Shown here piece by piece: positions 54,558 through 64,000 of a stretch of 64,000 nt of DNA. Position 1 is the stretch's first letter, and every line of letters starts with the position of its first letter. Position numbers and translations under genes: made by a program. The notes beneath the pieces are model-generated. The model had not been told where the DNA came from, made no database searches, and saw only the letters and a program-made list of their open reading frames with translations. Origin of the DNA: Planctomycetaceae bacterium (GTDB lineage Bacteria; Planctomycetota; Planctomycetia; Pirellulales; Pirellulaceae); assembly GCA_027487485.1 (NCBI GenBank), contig JAIYDN010000084.1, positions 62,001-126,000 of the forward strand, written 5' to 3'.

Positions 54558-55325
54558 ATGTTTTTCAATGCTCGGTTAACGACTTTTGCGGTGTGCAGTT
54601 GCTTCTTCTGGTTAACGCTTTACCCATTGGATGCGTACGCGCAACCCAAAGTGACTTGGCGCTGGTCGCATACTACCGAGGAATCGGAAAGCATTGAAAG
54701 AACTTTAGAGCAATTGAACCAGCCAGTCCCAAGCTTGAAGGGCAAAAGATCTTTGGCGGAAGCACTTCGGATGCTACCCCTGCCGATCCGCGTTGACCCA
54801 GTGGCACTGGAAGAGGAGAGTCTAACGCTTGACGAAGTCATCGAAAGTGACTCGTATTCCCCTCAGACGATCCGAATGTATCTGGAGACCATTCTAAATC
54901 CATTGCAACTCACCTGGCGTCCTGAGGTAGGGTTTGTGACGATCACGTCCAGACAGGGGGCCGCAAATACGCTCTGCATTTATGACGTAACCAGTTACAT
55001 TCAATACAACAGCAATTCAAAAGCTGAGTATGCCGAGGCGGGCGCTCGGTTCCAATCTCTTTCCCACGTGATTCAGAGTTCTATCTCACCGGATCAATGG
55101 GCCATAGCTGGAGGCAATTCGCAATTGCTCCCCTGGAAAACGCAGAACAACATACGGATGGTTGTTACAGCCCCTTACGAGACCCAATTCGCAATACAAG
55201 CACTTTTCGCGACGGAAGCGAAGTTACTAGCCAACGCAACACGTCACGCGAGAGCCCCCAACGTACAATTGAATCAAGTCGGCAAACGCTCAACCGTAAG
55301 GCACTCTCAACTGAAGCGGCCCTAG
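54558..55325 (+). CDS. Secreted STN/secretin-N-terminal-like protein of unknown function
   Basis: 255 residues, with GAGGAGA upstream and a signal peptide to about residue 29 (YPLDAYAQP). The middle has RSLAEALRMLPLPIRVDPVAL and YLETILNPLQLTWRPEVGFVTITS, which follow the STN pattern seen at the start of secretins and TonB receptors. Next comes YDVTSYI with SSISPDQWAIAGGNSQL and the LFATEAKLL helix, a module common in planctomycete secreted proteins. The Lys/Arg-rich C-terminal tail is low complexity. No pore domain, so not itself a secretin. Confidence 0.65.
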   Translation: MFFNARLTTFAVCSCFFWLTLYPLDAYAQPKVTWRWSHTTEESESIERTLEQLNQPVPSLKGKRSLAEALRMLPLPIRVDPVALEEESLTLDEVIESDSYSPQTIRMYLETILNPLQLTWRPEVGFVTITSRQGAANTLCIYDVTSYIQYNSNSKAEYAEAGARFQSLSHVIQSSISPDQWAIAGGNSQLLPWKTQNNIRMVVTAPYETQFAIQALFATEAKLLANATRHARAPNVQLNQVGKRSTVRHSQLKRP

Positions 55326-55373
55326 AACTTAAGCTAGCCGCACGAATTAATGCCCCGAACCAAATACCCCGAG

Positions 55374-55583
55374 CTAGATTGTATAGCTTGGACGGTATCT
55401 TGCCGCGTCGATGGTCGCCCAGATATGCATGATCCAGCCCAGAAGCACAAACCATAGCAAGGTGGCGGTTACAAAGAAAACGGCGGCTGCGATGATTCGC
55501 CCTTGGCAAAGTTGACCCAATCCAGGGTACACAAAACTAGCGATTGCACAGATTACGTTCGCCGTCGAACCTTGCCCACTCAT
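55374..55583 (-). CDS. Small TM2-like inner membrane protein
   Basis: 69 residues. Two membrane segments: VICAIASFVYPGLGQLCQGR, with the Tyr-Pro-Gly-Leu-Gly-Gln motif of TM2-domain proteins, then AVFFVTATLLWFVLLGWIMHI, and a charged end (WATIDAARYR). Despite its small size it is convincing because the motif and the two segments agree with the family. Function unknown. It lies in a 373-bp gap between the convergent STN-like gene and the giant surface protein and is read leftward. Confidence 0.8.
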   Translation of the reverse strand: MSGQGSTANVICAIASFVYPGLGQLCQGRIIAAAVFFVTATLLWFVLLGWIMHIWATIDAARYRPSYTI

Positions 55584-55698
55584 TTGAAGATTCCTGTCTC
55601 ACCGTTTCTTAGTTGCATCAATTTGCCACAATCTTTACTCATTCGTCGGCCAGACACGAATCTTGGAAAATTCTCTCGCGATCGTAAAGCTTGACTGG

Positions 55699-58600
55699 CT
55701 ACGTTACTTCAAAGGCAATCTGGGGTAACCGAATAGTATTTCCTGCCGCGTCAACCGCTTCGACGATCACCCCGTAAGTTCCAGCCGGCAAATCCAATCT
55801 GGTCTCTCTTGCAGCGACATTGCTTTTCCGAAGTTCGGGCGCTGAACCATTGCTGGTCGTATACACGTTGTATCTTGCCCCCGAGCCTGCGTTTGACCAT
55901 TGAACACGCGTCTGCGTTCCAATCTTCACGACCGAAGTGACTTGAAAATCTTCTAGGCTATCGGTCATCCGATAGAACCGACGATCCATGGCACTAGAAA
56001 AAGACGTACCCGTTTTCGTATAAAGTGATAATGTATGCGAGCCATCGGGTATGCTTCCAAAAAGCTCGATGATGGCCGAGTCTTGGATGGTAAATGTCCC
56101 GTCCGCTCGAACAAACCTGGACGCATCTTTTTTAGTCGTTCCATTGAGGGAAGCAAACAATTGAGTCGTATCCGAGTTGATTTTCCCTTCGACGGAAAGG
56201 TCATTGGTGATACCAAAGGCAGTCCCCGAATTCGCCATGACCAAGTCCCGCAGGGGAGCGATTCTCTGGTCTGGATTTGTATTGATGAAGTTAATCACTG
56301 CCAGTACATCCAAAGGGCTGATTGAGCCGTCTCGGTCCACATCGCTCGTCAATTGGTATGGAACAGGGGCATTCGGTGGACGATCGTTCAGGCGATTGAT
56401 AATGGCTAGAACGTCCAACGGGGATACCGAGTTATCGCGATCTGCATCCAACGAAGTAAGCCAATTTTCGTTAGCCGTCGTGGAGGAAGCGACATCGATC
56501 ACGGTTGCTCCATACGCCACAACAGAACCATTTCGTTCTGCTTGAACCAGAATCGACCGGCTTCCGGGGGTTGAGAATAATTCATTAAGCAATTGCACAG
56601 AGGCCCCGCCAACGATGGTTCGATCAAAGATCCCGTCGCCATCGATGTCCACTTTGTAAGTTACACCCGTCGAGGGTGGTGGCGTAATGCCACTCAATTG
56701 CACCTGGATTCTAAAACTCTCATTGGTGCGGACCGTAGCTGGCGCTGTAACGTTTAGACTGCCAGTCGGAACGGGAGAGACAACACTGATACCCGATGAT
56801 CGGAAGTCAACTCCCGAAACATTGGTTACTTTGGCTTTTGTTTTGGTCCCATCGACTAGCACGCGGTAGGTACCATCGACAAGCCCATTCGCATTGACAA
56901 GCGAACCTGTGAACGTGAGATCAACTTGAGTTCGATTGTTGATGGTAAACTCTTCGTATGTGTACGGGACCAACAGATCCCCTACATCCGCTTTCACGAA
57001 CCGAATGGCATCCGGGGTAAAGGTAACGGGTGCATCCCAGGTGATACGGGCCTTGCGCACTTGATTGCCAAGTGCATTTCCCGAGACGTCGGTAACACCG
57101 ATCACTTCAGGTCGATTTGTAATGTTCAGGCGGTAGTTTGTTTTAGGACTTGTGGCCCCAGGCAATGATGAATCTACGACTTCCAACACCAAATCGTAAA
57201 CAGCCTTGGTTTCGAAATCAAACAGAGTCCCCGCTTTGACCTTTAACTGATTGCCGATGATTTCGAAGCTGGAGGCTTCATCGCCTAAAATTCTAATTTC
57301 GTTAGTGCCAAGGGCATCGTCTGTAACTGTAATGGTTGCCAAAGACTGGCCGACACTGGTCGAAGCCATCTCCTCCAAAGTGTTTGTTACAGAACTCAGC
57401 TGAATCGCCGTTGGAGCTTCGTTAGCATCCGTGATTGAAAGGGAAAGCTCAATCGAAAGTTCGTGAGAAGTCCCCAAAGTGGCATCATCGACCTGAACGT
57501 TGAATCGGTAACTGGGTTTGGACTCGAAATCGAGAGTACTACCGGGACGAAGCCAAACACCCGATTCCTTCACCTCAAATTGAGCCGCATCCGGCCCTGA
57601 AAGAAGGATCGAGTTCAAGCCCAGAGCGTCATCGGTCACGACCACCGTTGCCACTTGTAGACCATTTGCGAGATTGGTCGATTCTGAAAGCGAGGCGATC
57701 GCATTTGACAACCGAACACTCGATGGAGCTTCGTTGGAATCCGTAATCGAGAGTGTAAAATTGGAATTTGCGGCAGGTGCAGACGGGAAAGCAAAATCAC
57801 TTGCAGAAACGGTGACTACATAGCTGGACTTCGCCTCGAAATCCAGCAAAGCATTGGGCTTGAAACTTAGCTGAGTGCCAGACAACGAGAACAACTCGGA
57901 GTCCGCTCCGCTTAGGGCTAAAGTATTCGAGCCAAGTCCATCGTCAACGACGTGAATATTGGCGACAAAAACAGGCGTGTCGATCGAGGTCGATTCCGAA
58001 ACGGATACAACATCTCTAAATTGAACGCCGGCAGGCGGGTCGTTCACGTTCGTGATATTCACGATCACATTCGTGGTGCTAGACAGGCTCGGCGAACCTT
58101 GGTCGGTGACTCGAACAGGAATCGTCCAAGTCGCTCGTGTTTCAAAGTCAATGGAGGATGGATTCATAACAAAAAGAAGCCCCGTCGACGGATTGATTCC
58201 AAACACATTAGTCGGTCCGCCTGGTGCGATGCTGAACTGAAACATGCCTGCCGGGCCAGCGTCTGGGTCGGTAGCCGTAAGTGTTCCGACCTCCATACCG
58301 ACCGTCGTGTTCTCCGAAATGGTGAAAGATCCGATTGTCAGCGCCGGTGGCTCATTGATATCGGTCGGAGCAATGGTGATTGTCTTGGTCGTTGAAGCGG
58401 GAACTCGAAACGAGTCTGTTACCCTCACTACGACTTCAATCGGAAGTGTCCGTTCGAAATCCCATTGGCCTACTTGCCTGACCTTGACGGCTCCAGTCGC
58501 AGAGTCGATTGAAAACGGACCGGAATTTCCAACGAAACTGTAGCTAAGGCTTTGACCTTCATCTGGGTCGGATGCAGCGATCGACGTCACTACAGCGTTG

Positions 58601-60321
58601 AGCAAGGGGTTTTCAGGGATCTCGAGACGACTTGTTTCAATAACAGGGGCTAAATTCTGACGAAACCCGAAGTCTGCATTTAAGAGATGCTCATTCTTGG
58701 AAACGAGAATGTTATGAAAAGTGTTTCCGATAGGAATATGAGCAGCCGCACTTCCATCGGCATATACGGTGTAATTGCCGGCCGAAAGCTCTTCAATGGC
58801 GTATTTGCCCTCAGAATCAGAGAATGTTTGGAACTCGGGGTAGGTGTATTGCAATCGGTCAAACATTCCAAACGGACTCGAGTCAAAAATCTCTTCGTTC
58901 GAAAAAATCAATGCATACTTGATGTCGGCTTGTGGCCTCTGGATGCTGATGGTCTCGCGCTGAAGCCCTCGAAGAGCGTTGGTCTGAGCAAACCCGAGCA
59001 ATTGGTCATTGCGATCGTAAATCTCAATGCGACCAAACGAAGATCTCAGTGTCTCCGCAGCAATCGCTTCCACGGAAACGCTATCTGCTTCATGGTAAAA
59101 AAGCACTTTTAACTTGTCGGATGTATCGAACCAAGGAATGCCTTCACTGGACAGTACGGTAATCACGTTAAAGTCATTATCAAACGTGCTTCGAGTCCGT
59201 ACAACATGACCAATGTTCTCACCGTTGCTGGCCGCCACAGTCAATGTGGCGTTAGGAAATCGGTTGGTTAGTTCGGTCCTTTCGGGGTAATTGATGGCAA
59301 CAACCTCCTGCTGAAGGCTATCTCGGAATCCGTTGCCATTGCCATCTGCAAAGACTTGAACACCGCTCGCTAAGTAATCCGCATTGGTCAGCTTTCCGTC
59401 CTGATCAAGATCCTGCCCCATCGTGCCGCGAACGCCGCCATCAAAGTTAAAAGTGCCGACGTGATTCAAGGATCTGCCGGCATAGACCAAAGGACTTGGG
59501 TCTCCAAAGGTCCCGAAGGTAAACCGATACAACTCTTCTGCCGTTGCCGAATCATCTATCGTATTTCCAGCCACCCAGTCGGCAGCATTCCAACTCATCG
59601 AGGCGCCGATCCGTCCAGCATAAATTGGACGTTCCGTTTTGATTAACGAGGTTCCTGCGGGAACTGTGTAGCTGGTGTTTTCCGAGAAGGTAATCTTTCC
59701 GTAGGACACACCGACTCCAGCGGTTGAGTTCAGCAGTCCAACAGAGTCCAGTTCGTTCCAAGGGATCGATGCGCCGTCCCTGACACCATCATTATTTTGA
59801 TCGACATCGGTTCCAGGAATCGGCTTGGAGGGTGCTTGCACTAGCATGAAGGTGGCACATCCGAAGATAAATGTCAGTCTGTCCGACAAGGTAGAGTTAT
59901 CGCTCCAACGATTTCCTGGGAGTCCTGAAAAGCCCGCTGCGGAACTCTTGAGACTGGTTGCTGCCGAATCGATCTGATAGGGATTCTCGAATTGACTCAC
60001 CACGAGAAATCCATTGTTGCCGAAGCGGAGCCCTGAAAGGTCGATAACCGACTCTATCTGCCCAGGATTGCTCCAACCATCGAGTGTTACAAAATATGTG
60101 CCTTGTGGAAGCTCTGCATTTGGCTCCCCTCGCAGTTCAACGTACTGGTCGTTATCGACATTACCGAATAGTGGTGCCGCGTGAATTTCGCTGATGTAGG
60201 ACGCAAGAACTCGTCGTGACTCCAGCGATTCGAAACCTAAGCGATTTCGGTTTCTCCGCGAACCTAGTCTCTTAGGATTTCTATTCAAAAGTCTTTGTAA
60301 CCGTGCAAGTAACTTGGCCAT
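55699..60321 (-). CDS. Giant surface protein: cadherin-like repeats, dockerin, planctomycete-type N-terminus
   Basis: 1540 residues. A basic N-terminus (RLGSRRNRNRLG) runs into FESLESRRVLAS, the secretion-associated motif of large planctomycete proteins. Then a lamin-tail-like domain (YISEIHAAPLFGNVDNDQYV), an SdrD-like module with Asp/Asn-rich loops (GNGNGFRDS), cadherin-like repeats (LEIPENPLLNAVV, DPDEGQSLSY, ENTTVGMEVGTLTATDPDAG) and three related VVDD/LSGAD modules (about 780-1090). A dockerin type I pair sits near 1285-1345 (DRDNSVSPLDVLAIINRL, then DVDRDGSISPLDVLAVINFI), followed by Fn3-like beta sheets. Calcium-binding, extracellular or cell-wall adhesin-like protein; partner unknown. 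Confidence 0.88.
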   Translation of the reverse strand: MAKLLARLQRLLNRNPKRLGSRRNRNRLGFESLESRRVLASYISEIHAAPLFGNVDNDQYVELRGEPNAELPQGTYFVTLDGWSNPGQIESVIDLSGLRFGNNGFLVVSQFENPYQIDSAATSLKSSAAGFSGLPGNRWSDNSTLSDRLTFIFGCATFMLVQAPSKPIPGTDVDQNNDGVRDGASIPWNELDSVGLLNSTAGVGVSYGKITFSENTSYTVPAGTSLIKTERPIYAGRIGASMSWNAADWVAGNTIDDSATAEELYRFTFGTFGDPSPLVYAGRSLNHVGTFNFDGGVRGTMGQDLDQDGKLTNADYLASGVQVFADGNGNGFRDSLQQEVVAINYPERTELTNRFPNATLTVAASNGENIGHVVRTRSTFDNDFNVITVLSSEGIPWFDTSDKLKVLFYHEADSVSVEAIAAETLRSSFGRIEIYDRNDQLLGFAQTNALRGLQRETISIQRPQADIKYALIFSNEEIFDSSPFGMFDRLQYTYPEFQTFSDSEGKYAIEELSAGNYTVYADGSAAAHIPIGNTFHNILVSKNEHLLNADFGFRQNLAPVIETSRLEIPENPLLNAVVTSIAASDPDEGQSLSYSFVGNSGPFSIDSATGAVKVRQVGQWDFERTLPIEVVVRVTDSFRVPASTTKTITIAPTDINEPPALTIGSFTISENTTVGMEVGTLTATDPDAGPAGMFQFSIAPGGPTNVFGINPSTGLLFVMNPSSIDFETRATWTIPVRVTDQGSPSLSSTTNVIVNITNVNDPPAGVQFRDVVSVSESTSIDTPVFVANIHVVDDGLGSNTLALSGADSELFSLSGTQLSFKPNALLDFEAKSSYVVTVSASDFAFPSAPAANSNFTLSITDSNEAPSSVRLSNAIASLSESTNLANGLQVATVVVTDDALGLNSILLSGPDAAQFEVKESGVWLRPGSTLDFESKPSYRFNVQVDDATLGTSHELSIELSLSITDANEAPTAIQLSSVTNTLEEMASTSVGQSLATITVTDDALGTNEIRILGDEASSFEIIGNQLKVKAGTLFDFETKAVYDLVLEVVDSSLPGATSPKTNYRLNITNRPEVIGVTDVSGNALGNQVRKARITWDAPVTFTPDAIRFVKADVGDLLVPYTYEEFTINNRTQVDLTFTGSLVNANGLVDGTYRVLVDGTKTKAKVTNVSGVDFRSSGISVVSPVPTGSLNVTAPATVRTNESFRIQVQLSGITPPPSTGVTYKVDIDGDGIFDRTIVGGASVQLLNELFSTPGSRSILVQAERNGSVVAYGATVIDVASSTTANENWLTSLDADRDNSVSPLDVLAIINRLNDRPPNAPVPYQLTSDVDRDGSISPLDVLAVINFINTNPDQRIAPLRDLVMANSGTAFGITNDLSVEGKINSDTTQLFASLNGTTKKDASRFVRADGTFTIQDSAIIELFGSIPDGSHTLSLYTKTGTSFSSAMDRRFYRMTDSLEDFQVTSVVKIGTQTRVQWSNAGSGARYNVYTTSNGSAPELRKSNVAARETRLDLPAGTYGVIVEAVDAAGNTIRLPQIAFEVT

Positions 60322-60439
60322 CGCTCTGTCAAACCGTTAAAACTAGTCACGAAATTCACCTACTAAGTAGACCGTAACATAGTCAACTGTCATTCTGAAA
60401 TCAACCTGGCCTAAGCTGTCGCCCTCGTAGCGAACTGAT

Positions 60440-61294
60440 TTGAATGATAGAATTTTGCTACTAAGACTCCCGAATGAGGTCCAGTCTACGCGTGACCTCA
60501 AGCAAGACGCTTTTCGACTGAGAATACGAATGAATCGATTGAAAGACTGTCGCCATGGCAAAATGCTATACAATGAACACGACATCTACATTGGCCGTTC
60601 GCTCGACCTTTACGGTGAGTTTTCCGAGGGCGAATGCGATGTTTTTCGCCAGTTGATACAACCGGGCTCGACTGTTTTAGAACTAGGGGCAAACATTGGA
60701 TCGCATACGGTGTTTTTAGCCAATCGGGTTGGCCCCTCAGGCCGAGTAATCGCTTTTGAACCGCAGCGCGTCGTTTTTCAAACGCTATGCGCAAACATCG
60801 CCTTGAACAATCTTCTGAATGTGGAAAGCCACCAAAAGGCGGTTGGACAGCAGGCTGGTTCATTGATCGTGCCGCCTTTGGACTATACGGTGGACAACAA
60901 CTTTGGCGGGCTTGGCTTAGGTGCCTACACCCAGGGGGAATCGGTTCCGGTGGTCGCCATCGACGATCTCAAACTGAATGCTTGCCACTTCGTAAAAATC
61001 GATATTGAGGGGATGGAGCGGGAGGCGATTCTCGGTGCCAAGCAGACTCTGGAGCGTTGGAAACCTGTCTTGTATGTGGAAAACGACAGGGCCGATCGGT
61101 CGGACGCTTTGGTCGAGACCTTGAATGATCTTGGTTACGCCCTTTATTGGCACAAACCGCCGATGTACAGTCCGCAAAACTTCTTCGGAAACCCACAGAA
61201 CATCTTTGGCGGGATTGTTTCAATGAACATGATAGGGATCCATTCCTCGATCCCGCACAACGTGGACTGCCCGAAAGTCGAATTGCCTAGATAG
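60440..61294 (+). CDS. FkbM-family methyltransferase
   Basis: 284 residues from 60440; an ATG at 60530 (MNRLKDCRHGKM) is an alternative. The SAM motif I is VLELGANIGSHTVFLANR, followed by VIAFEPQRVVFQTLCANIAL, VAIDDLKLNACHFVKIDIEG and MEREAILGAKQTLERWKP, all typical of FkbM O-methyltransferases that act on polyketides or glycans. No signal peptide. It lies divergently from the surface protein gene, so glycan methylation on the surface protein is possible but unproven. Confidence 0.88.
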   Translation: MNDRILLLRLPNEVQSTRDLKQDAFRLRIRMNRLKDCRHGKMLYNEHDIYIGRSLDLYGEFSEGECDVFRQLIQPGSTVLELGANIGSHTVFLANRVGPSGRVIAFEPQRVVFQTLCANIALNNLLNVESHQKAVGQQAGSLIVPPLDYTVDNNFGGLGLGAYTQGESVPVVAIDDLKLNACHFVKIDIEGMEREAILGAKQTLERWKPVLYVENDRADRSDALVETLNDLGYALYWHKPPMYSPQNFFGNPQNIFGGIVSMNMIGIHSSIPHNVDCPKVELPR

Positions 61295-61424
61295 CTCGTT
61301 TCCCGGTCGAGCTTGATTCAGACTGAAAAGATCATGAATTTTTAAGAATTCCGATTACAATCGACCCTTCTCTCGACTGTATTTCCACATTTGATGCCAG
61401 ACCTCCGAGTTAAGCGAGTAGTCC

Positions 61425-64000
61425 ATGCGATTTCTGTTTTTCGTTGTTGCCGTTTCATGCCTTGCGACTGGACTAATTGATTCTGCTTTTACAGGGCGAG
61501 TGCGCGGTGACGAAAAAGCCGACGACACGGGAAGCAAGTCCGAAGAGAAAAAAAGCTGGAATGTCGAGACACCTCCGGGCGACTCCTACCAGCAAAAAAT
61601 TGATTCACGCGAGGGGACATGGATCAACTTGGATGTCTCGCCCGATGGGACCGAAGTGGTGTTTGATTTCCTTGGAGATATCTACACCATGCCAATCACA
61701 GGTGCCGATGGAACCGACGGGGTTCATCCCAAAAATCTCGCTAGCGGAATTGCATGGGACATGCAACCGAGATACAGCCCTGACGGAAAATGGATTTCGT
61801 TTACAAGTGATCGGACTGGAAAAAGCGAACGCGGCGGAGACAACCTATGGGTCATGCACCGCGATGGATCAAACCCCAAGCAAGTCACGAACGAAACCTT
61901 TCAGCTCGTTAACGGAGCAGCCTGGTCACCCGATGGTGATTACTTAGTCGCTCGTAAGCATTTCACAGGCAGACGTTCGTTGGGTGCGGGTGAGATCTGG
62001 ATGTACCATCGTTCGGCTATCGATGCGAATTCAACCACGGGTCTTCAGTTAACGAAACGCGCCAATGACCAGAAGGATGTGAATGAACCAATTTTTTCCC
62101 GCGATGGGCGCTTCTTGTTTTACTCCCAAGATTCCACCCCTGGCGACTCGTTCGAATACGACAAGGATTCCAACAAGCAAATCTACGTTGTCAAACGGAT
62201 CGATCTTCAAACGGGTGAATCATCGAACTACATCACAGGCCCAGGAGGAGCGTGTCGACCTGTCCCCTCGCCCGACGGGAAGTCGATCGCATTTGTACGA
62301 CGCGTGGGTGCGAAAACGGGCCTGCACGTGCTCGATATCGAATCCGGAGCGATCCGACTTGTTTACGATGAACTTGAACGGGACATGCAAGAAGCATGGG
62401 CGATTCACGGGGTGTATCCGACCTACGCATGGACACCCGATGGCGAACACGTCATCGCTTGGGCGAAAGGAAAAATTCGAAAGATATCCATTTCGGAAGG
62501 AACTGCACAAGAAATACCGTTTCATGTGGTCGACTCTCGTGAAATGCGGAAGCCGGTTCGATTTCCCGTCGAAGTGGCTCCGGAGAATTTCACAGCCAAG
62601 ATGCTTCGCTGGGTACAAGTTTCACCGCAAGGAAACCAAGTCGTTTTCCAATCCTTGGGGTATCTATATGTACGAGACTTGCCTGAAGGGGAACCACGCC
62701 GACTGACAACCCAGTCGGATCATTTCGAGTTTTACCCTAGCTATTCGGCAGATGGCAAACACATCGTTTACACCACTTGGGATGATGAGAAACTTGGAAC
62801 GGTCCGCGTCGTGAATTCGGACCCTGACGATGCCGAATCCTGGAAAGTGACCTCGCAGCCAGGTCATTACGTTGAACCCACCTTCTCGCCTGATGGACAA
62901 ACCATTGTGTACCGCAAATCTTCGGATGGGTACTTGCGATCGCCACTTTGGTCGCGAGAGCCGGGTTTGTACCGAGTGCCATCGCGCGGAGGCGAACCAA
63001 CGAAGATACGCTCCGCAGGTTCCAATCCGCAGTTTGCCACCGATAACGACCGTGTATTCTTCATCGATAGCAGCGGAACCAAAGACGTCGACAATCTTGG
63101 ACTCCATTCGATTGGCCTGGACGGCAAAGACGAACGAAAGCACTGCAATAGTCAATGGGGAACGAATTATAGAGTATCTCCGGATGGCAAATGGATTGCA
63201 TTCATCGAGCGTTTCAATGTGTTTCTTGTTCCGCTGTTGCATACCGGAAGCACACTTGAAATTGGGCCATCCAACACTTCATTACCAACCGCCAAGATGA
63301 GTCAAGCGTCTGGGGACTTTGTCCATTTTTCGGGCGATAGTCAATCGCTGCACTGGACGGTTGGTCCCACCCTTTACACTCAGTCGATGAAACAAGCATT
63401 CCCTTTTCTCCGAAGTGAAGGTCAAGGTGAGGATGGACAGGAAAAGATCGAACCGGTGAAAACAGAACTAGGGTTCGAACATCCTACGGCAAAACCAGAG
63501 TCGACGATCGCCTTTCTTGGCGCGAAGATCATCACCATGGGAGAGCAAGGAGTGATCGAGAACGGAACCATCGTGATCGAAAACAATCGAATTCTGGCCG
63601 TTGGCAAAAAGGGTGAAATTGAGATTCCAGAAGGGGCAACCAAAGTGAAGGTTCCCGGAATGGTCATCATGCCAGGATTTATCGACACACACGCGCACGG
63701 TCCCGCGGAAACGGATGGTATCCAACCCGAAGCGAATTGGGTGAACTACGCCAGGCTCGCTTTCGGCGTCACAACCATCCATGACCCATCCAACGATACG
63801 CAAGGGATTTTTTCCGCAAGCGAAATGGTGAAAGCCGGAACAACGCTTGGCCCTCGTATTTTCTCCACCGGAACGATCATCTACGGGGCTGCCGGCAGCT
63901 TTAAGGCCGAAATCGATAGCCTAGACGACGCGAAGTTTCATTTGAATCGTATGAAAGCCGCTGGAGCCTTGAGTGTTAAGAGCTACAACCAGCCAAGACG
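61425..64000 (+). CDS. Exported amidohydrolase with N-terminal TolB-like beta-propeller (incomplete)
   Basis: Open from the ATG at 61425 (MRFLFFVVAVSC) to the window end, about 858 residues, and truncated by the window. Signal peptide of about 28 residues. Residues ~60-660 are PD40/WD-like propeller repeats (LDVSPDGTEVVFDFLGDIY, YSPDGKWISFTSDRTG, WSPDGDYLVARKH). From about 690 the amidohydrolase starts (TIAFLGAKIITMG, VIENGTIVIENN) and reaches the first metal-binding motif GFIDTHAHGPAETDG at about 751-765. The remaining catalytic His and Asp residues lie outside. It belongs to the propeller-amidohydrolase group that hydrolyses cyclic amides or peptides outside the cytoplasm; substrate unknown. 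Confidence 0.88.
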   Translation, partial: MRFLFFVVAVSCLATGLIDSAFTGRVRGDEKADDTGSKSEEKKSWNVETPPGDSYQQKIDSREGTWINLDVSPDGTEVVFDFLGDIYTMPITGADGTDGVHPKNLASGIAWDMQPRYSPDGKWISFTSDRTGKSERGGDNLWVMHRDGSNPKQVTNETFQLVNGAAWSPDGDYLVARKHFTGRRSLGAGEIWMYHRSAIDANSTTGLQLTKRANDQKDVNEPIFSRDGRFLFYSQDSTPGDSFEYDKDSNKQIYVVKRIDLQTGESSNYITGPGGACRPVPSPDGKSIAFVRRVGAKTGLHVLDIESGAIRLVYDELERDMQEAWAIHGVYPTYAWTPDGEHVIAWAKGKIRKISISEGTAQEIPFHVVDSREMRKPVRFPVEVAPENFTAKMLRWVQVSPQGNQVVFQSLGYLYVRDLPEGEPRRLTTQSDHFEFYPSYSADGKHIVYTTWDDEKLGTVRVVNSDPDDAESWKVTSQPGHYVEPTFSPDGQTIVYRKSSDGYLRSPLWSREPGLYRVPSRGGEPTKIRSAGSNPQFATDNDRVFFIDSSGTKDVDNLGLHSIGLDGKDERKHCNSQWGTNYRVSPDGKWIAFIERFNVFLVPLLHTGSTLEIGPSNTSLPTAKMSQASGDFVHFSGDSQSLHWTVGPTLYTQSMKQAFPFLRSEGQGEDGQEKIEPVKTELGFEHPTAKPESTIAFLGAKIITMGEQGVIENGTIVIENNRILAVGKKGEIEIPEGATKVKVPGMVIMPGFIDTHAHGPAETDGIQPEANWVNYARLAFGVTTIHDPSNDTQGIFSASEMVKAGTTLGPRIFSTGTIIYGAAGSFKAEIDSLDDAKFHLNRMKAAGALSVKSYNQPR

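Overview
The window looks like chromosomal DNA from a planctomycete, most likely of the Pirellula/Rhodopirellula type. The reasons are a DUF1559 pseudopilin-like protein, a giant surface protein with the planctomycete-style N-terminus (FESLESRRVLAS) plus dockerin and cadherin-like modules, an LPS branch (kdsD, kdsC and an Lpt-like giant protein), and moderate GC. This is inferred from gene families; no rRNA is present. I saw no tRNA, rRNA, insertion sequence, phage gene or CRISPR array.

Layout. 1-4845 (+): end of fabI, tyrA, purL and a Fur-family regulator. 4855-8391 (-): AlkD-like repair protein, an exported tyrosine phosphatase fused to a four-helix-type c-haem domain, a HAD phosphatase and a GT4 glycosyltransferase. 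8510-11636: HEAT-like protein, lipoprotein endonuclease/phosphatase, a repeat-bearing convergent spacer, and recA (-). 12034-17203 (+): kdsD-kdsC-large LptC/LptA-like protein, resembling the E. coli kdsD-kdsC-lptCA order. 17311-22106 (+): an Mre11/Rad50-like pair (YhaO/YhaN type). 22253-31749 (+): a catabolic-looking run of deacylase, MFS transporter, enolase-superfamily enzyme, PhoD-like phosphatase, a 13-unit tandem hairpin array, msrA, an M81/MlrC peptidase and a second enolase-superfamily enzyme.

31781-34715 (-): lipoprotein, DUF1559 protein and a His-rich secreted protein resembling the zinc chaperone AztD. Upstream of the last gene a 7-1-7 palindrome overlaps the likely promoter, as expected of a Fur/Zur-type operator.

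35018-46902 holds a divergent sulfur locus. Leftward are an ECF sigma factor, a soluble zinc anti-sigma factor, a TsdA-like dihaem cytochrome and an unknown protein. Rightward are persulfide dioxygenase-rhodanese, a TauE sulfite exporter, an exported DsrE-domain protein, type II sulfide:quinone reductase, a methyltransferase, an HlyD/permease/ATPase exporter and a DUF202 protein. The same gap-free promoter-like motif lies upstream of the anti-sigma gene and of the dioxygenase gene, suggesting that the sigma factor drives both arms. Together the genes could carry sulfide to persulfide, sulfite, thiosulfate and tetrathionate, with export.

46979-51702: an exported methyltransferase, then a second DevBCA-type exporter (-) divergent from a TetR regulator, with a 27-bp operator-like palindrome between them. 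51703-52237: duplicated noncoding repeats, including copies of the hairpin element found beside recA. 52238-60321: a DUF4139-like protein, an STN-like secreted protein, a TM2-like membrane protein and the 1540-residue surface protein. 60440-64000 (+): an FkbM methyltransferase and the start of a beta-propeller amidohydrolase that runs off the window.
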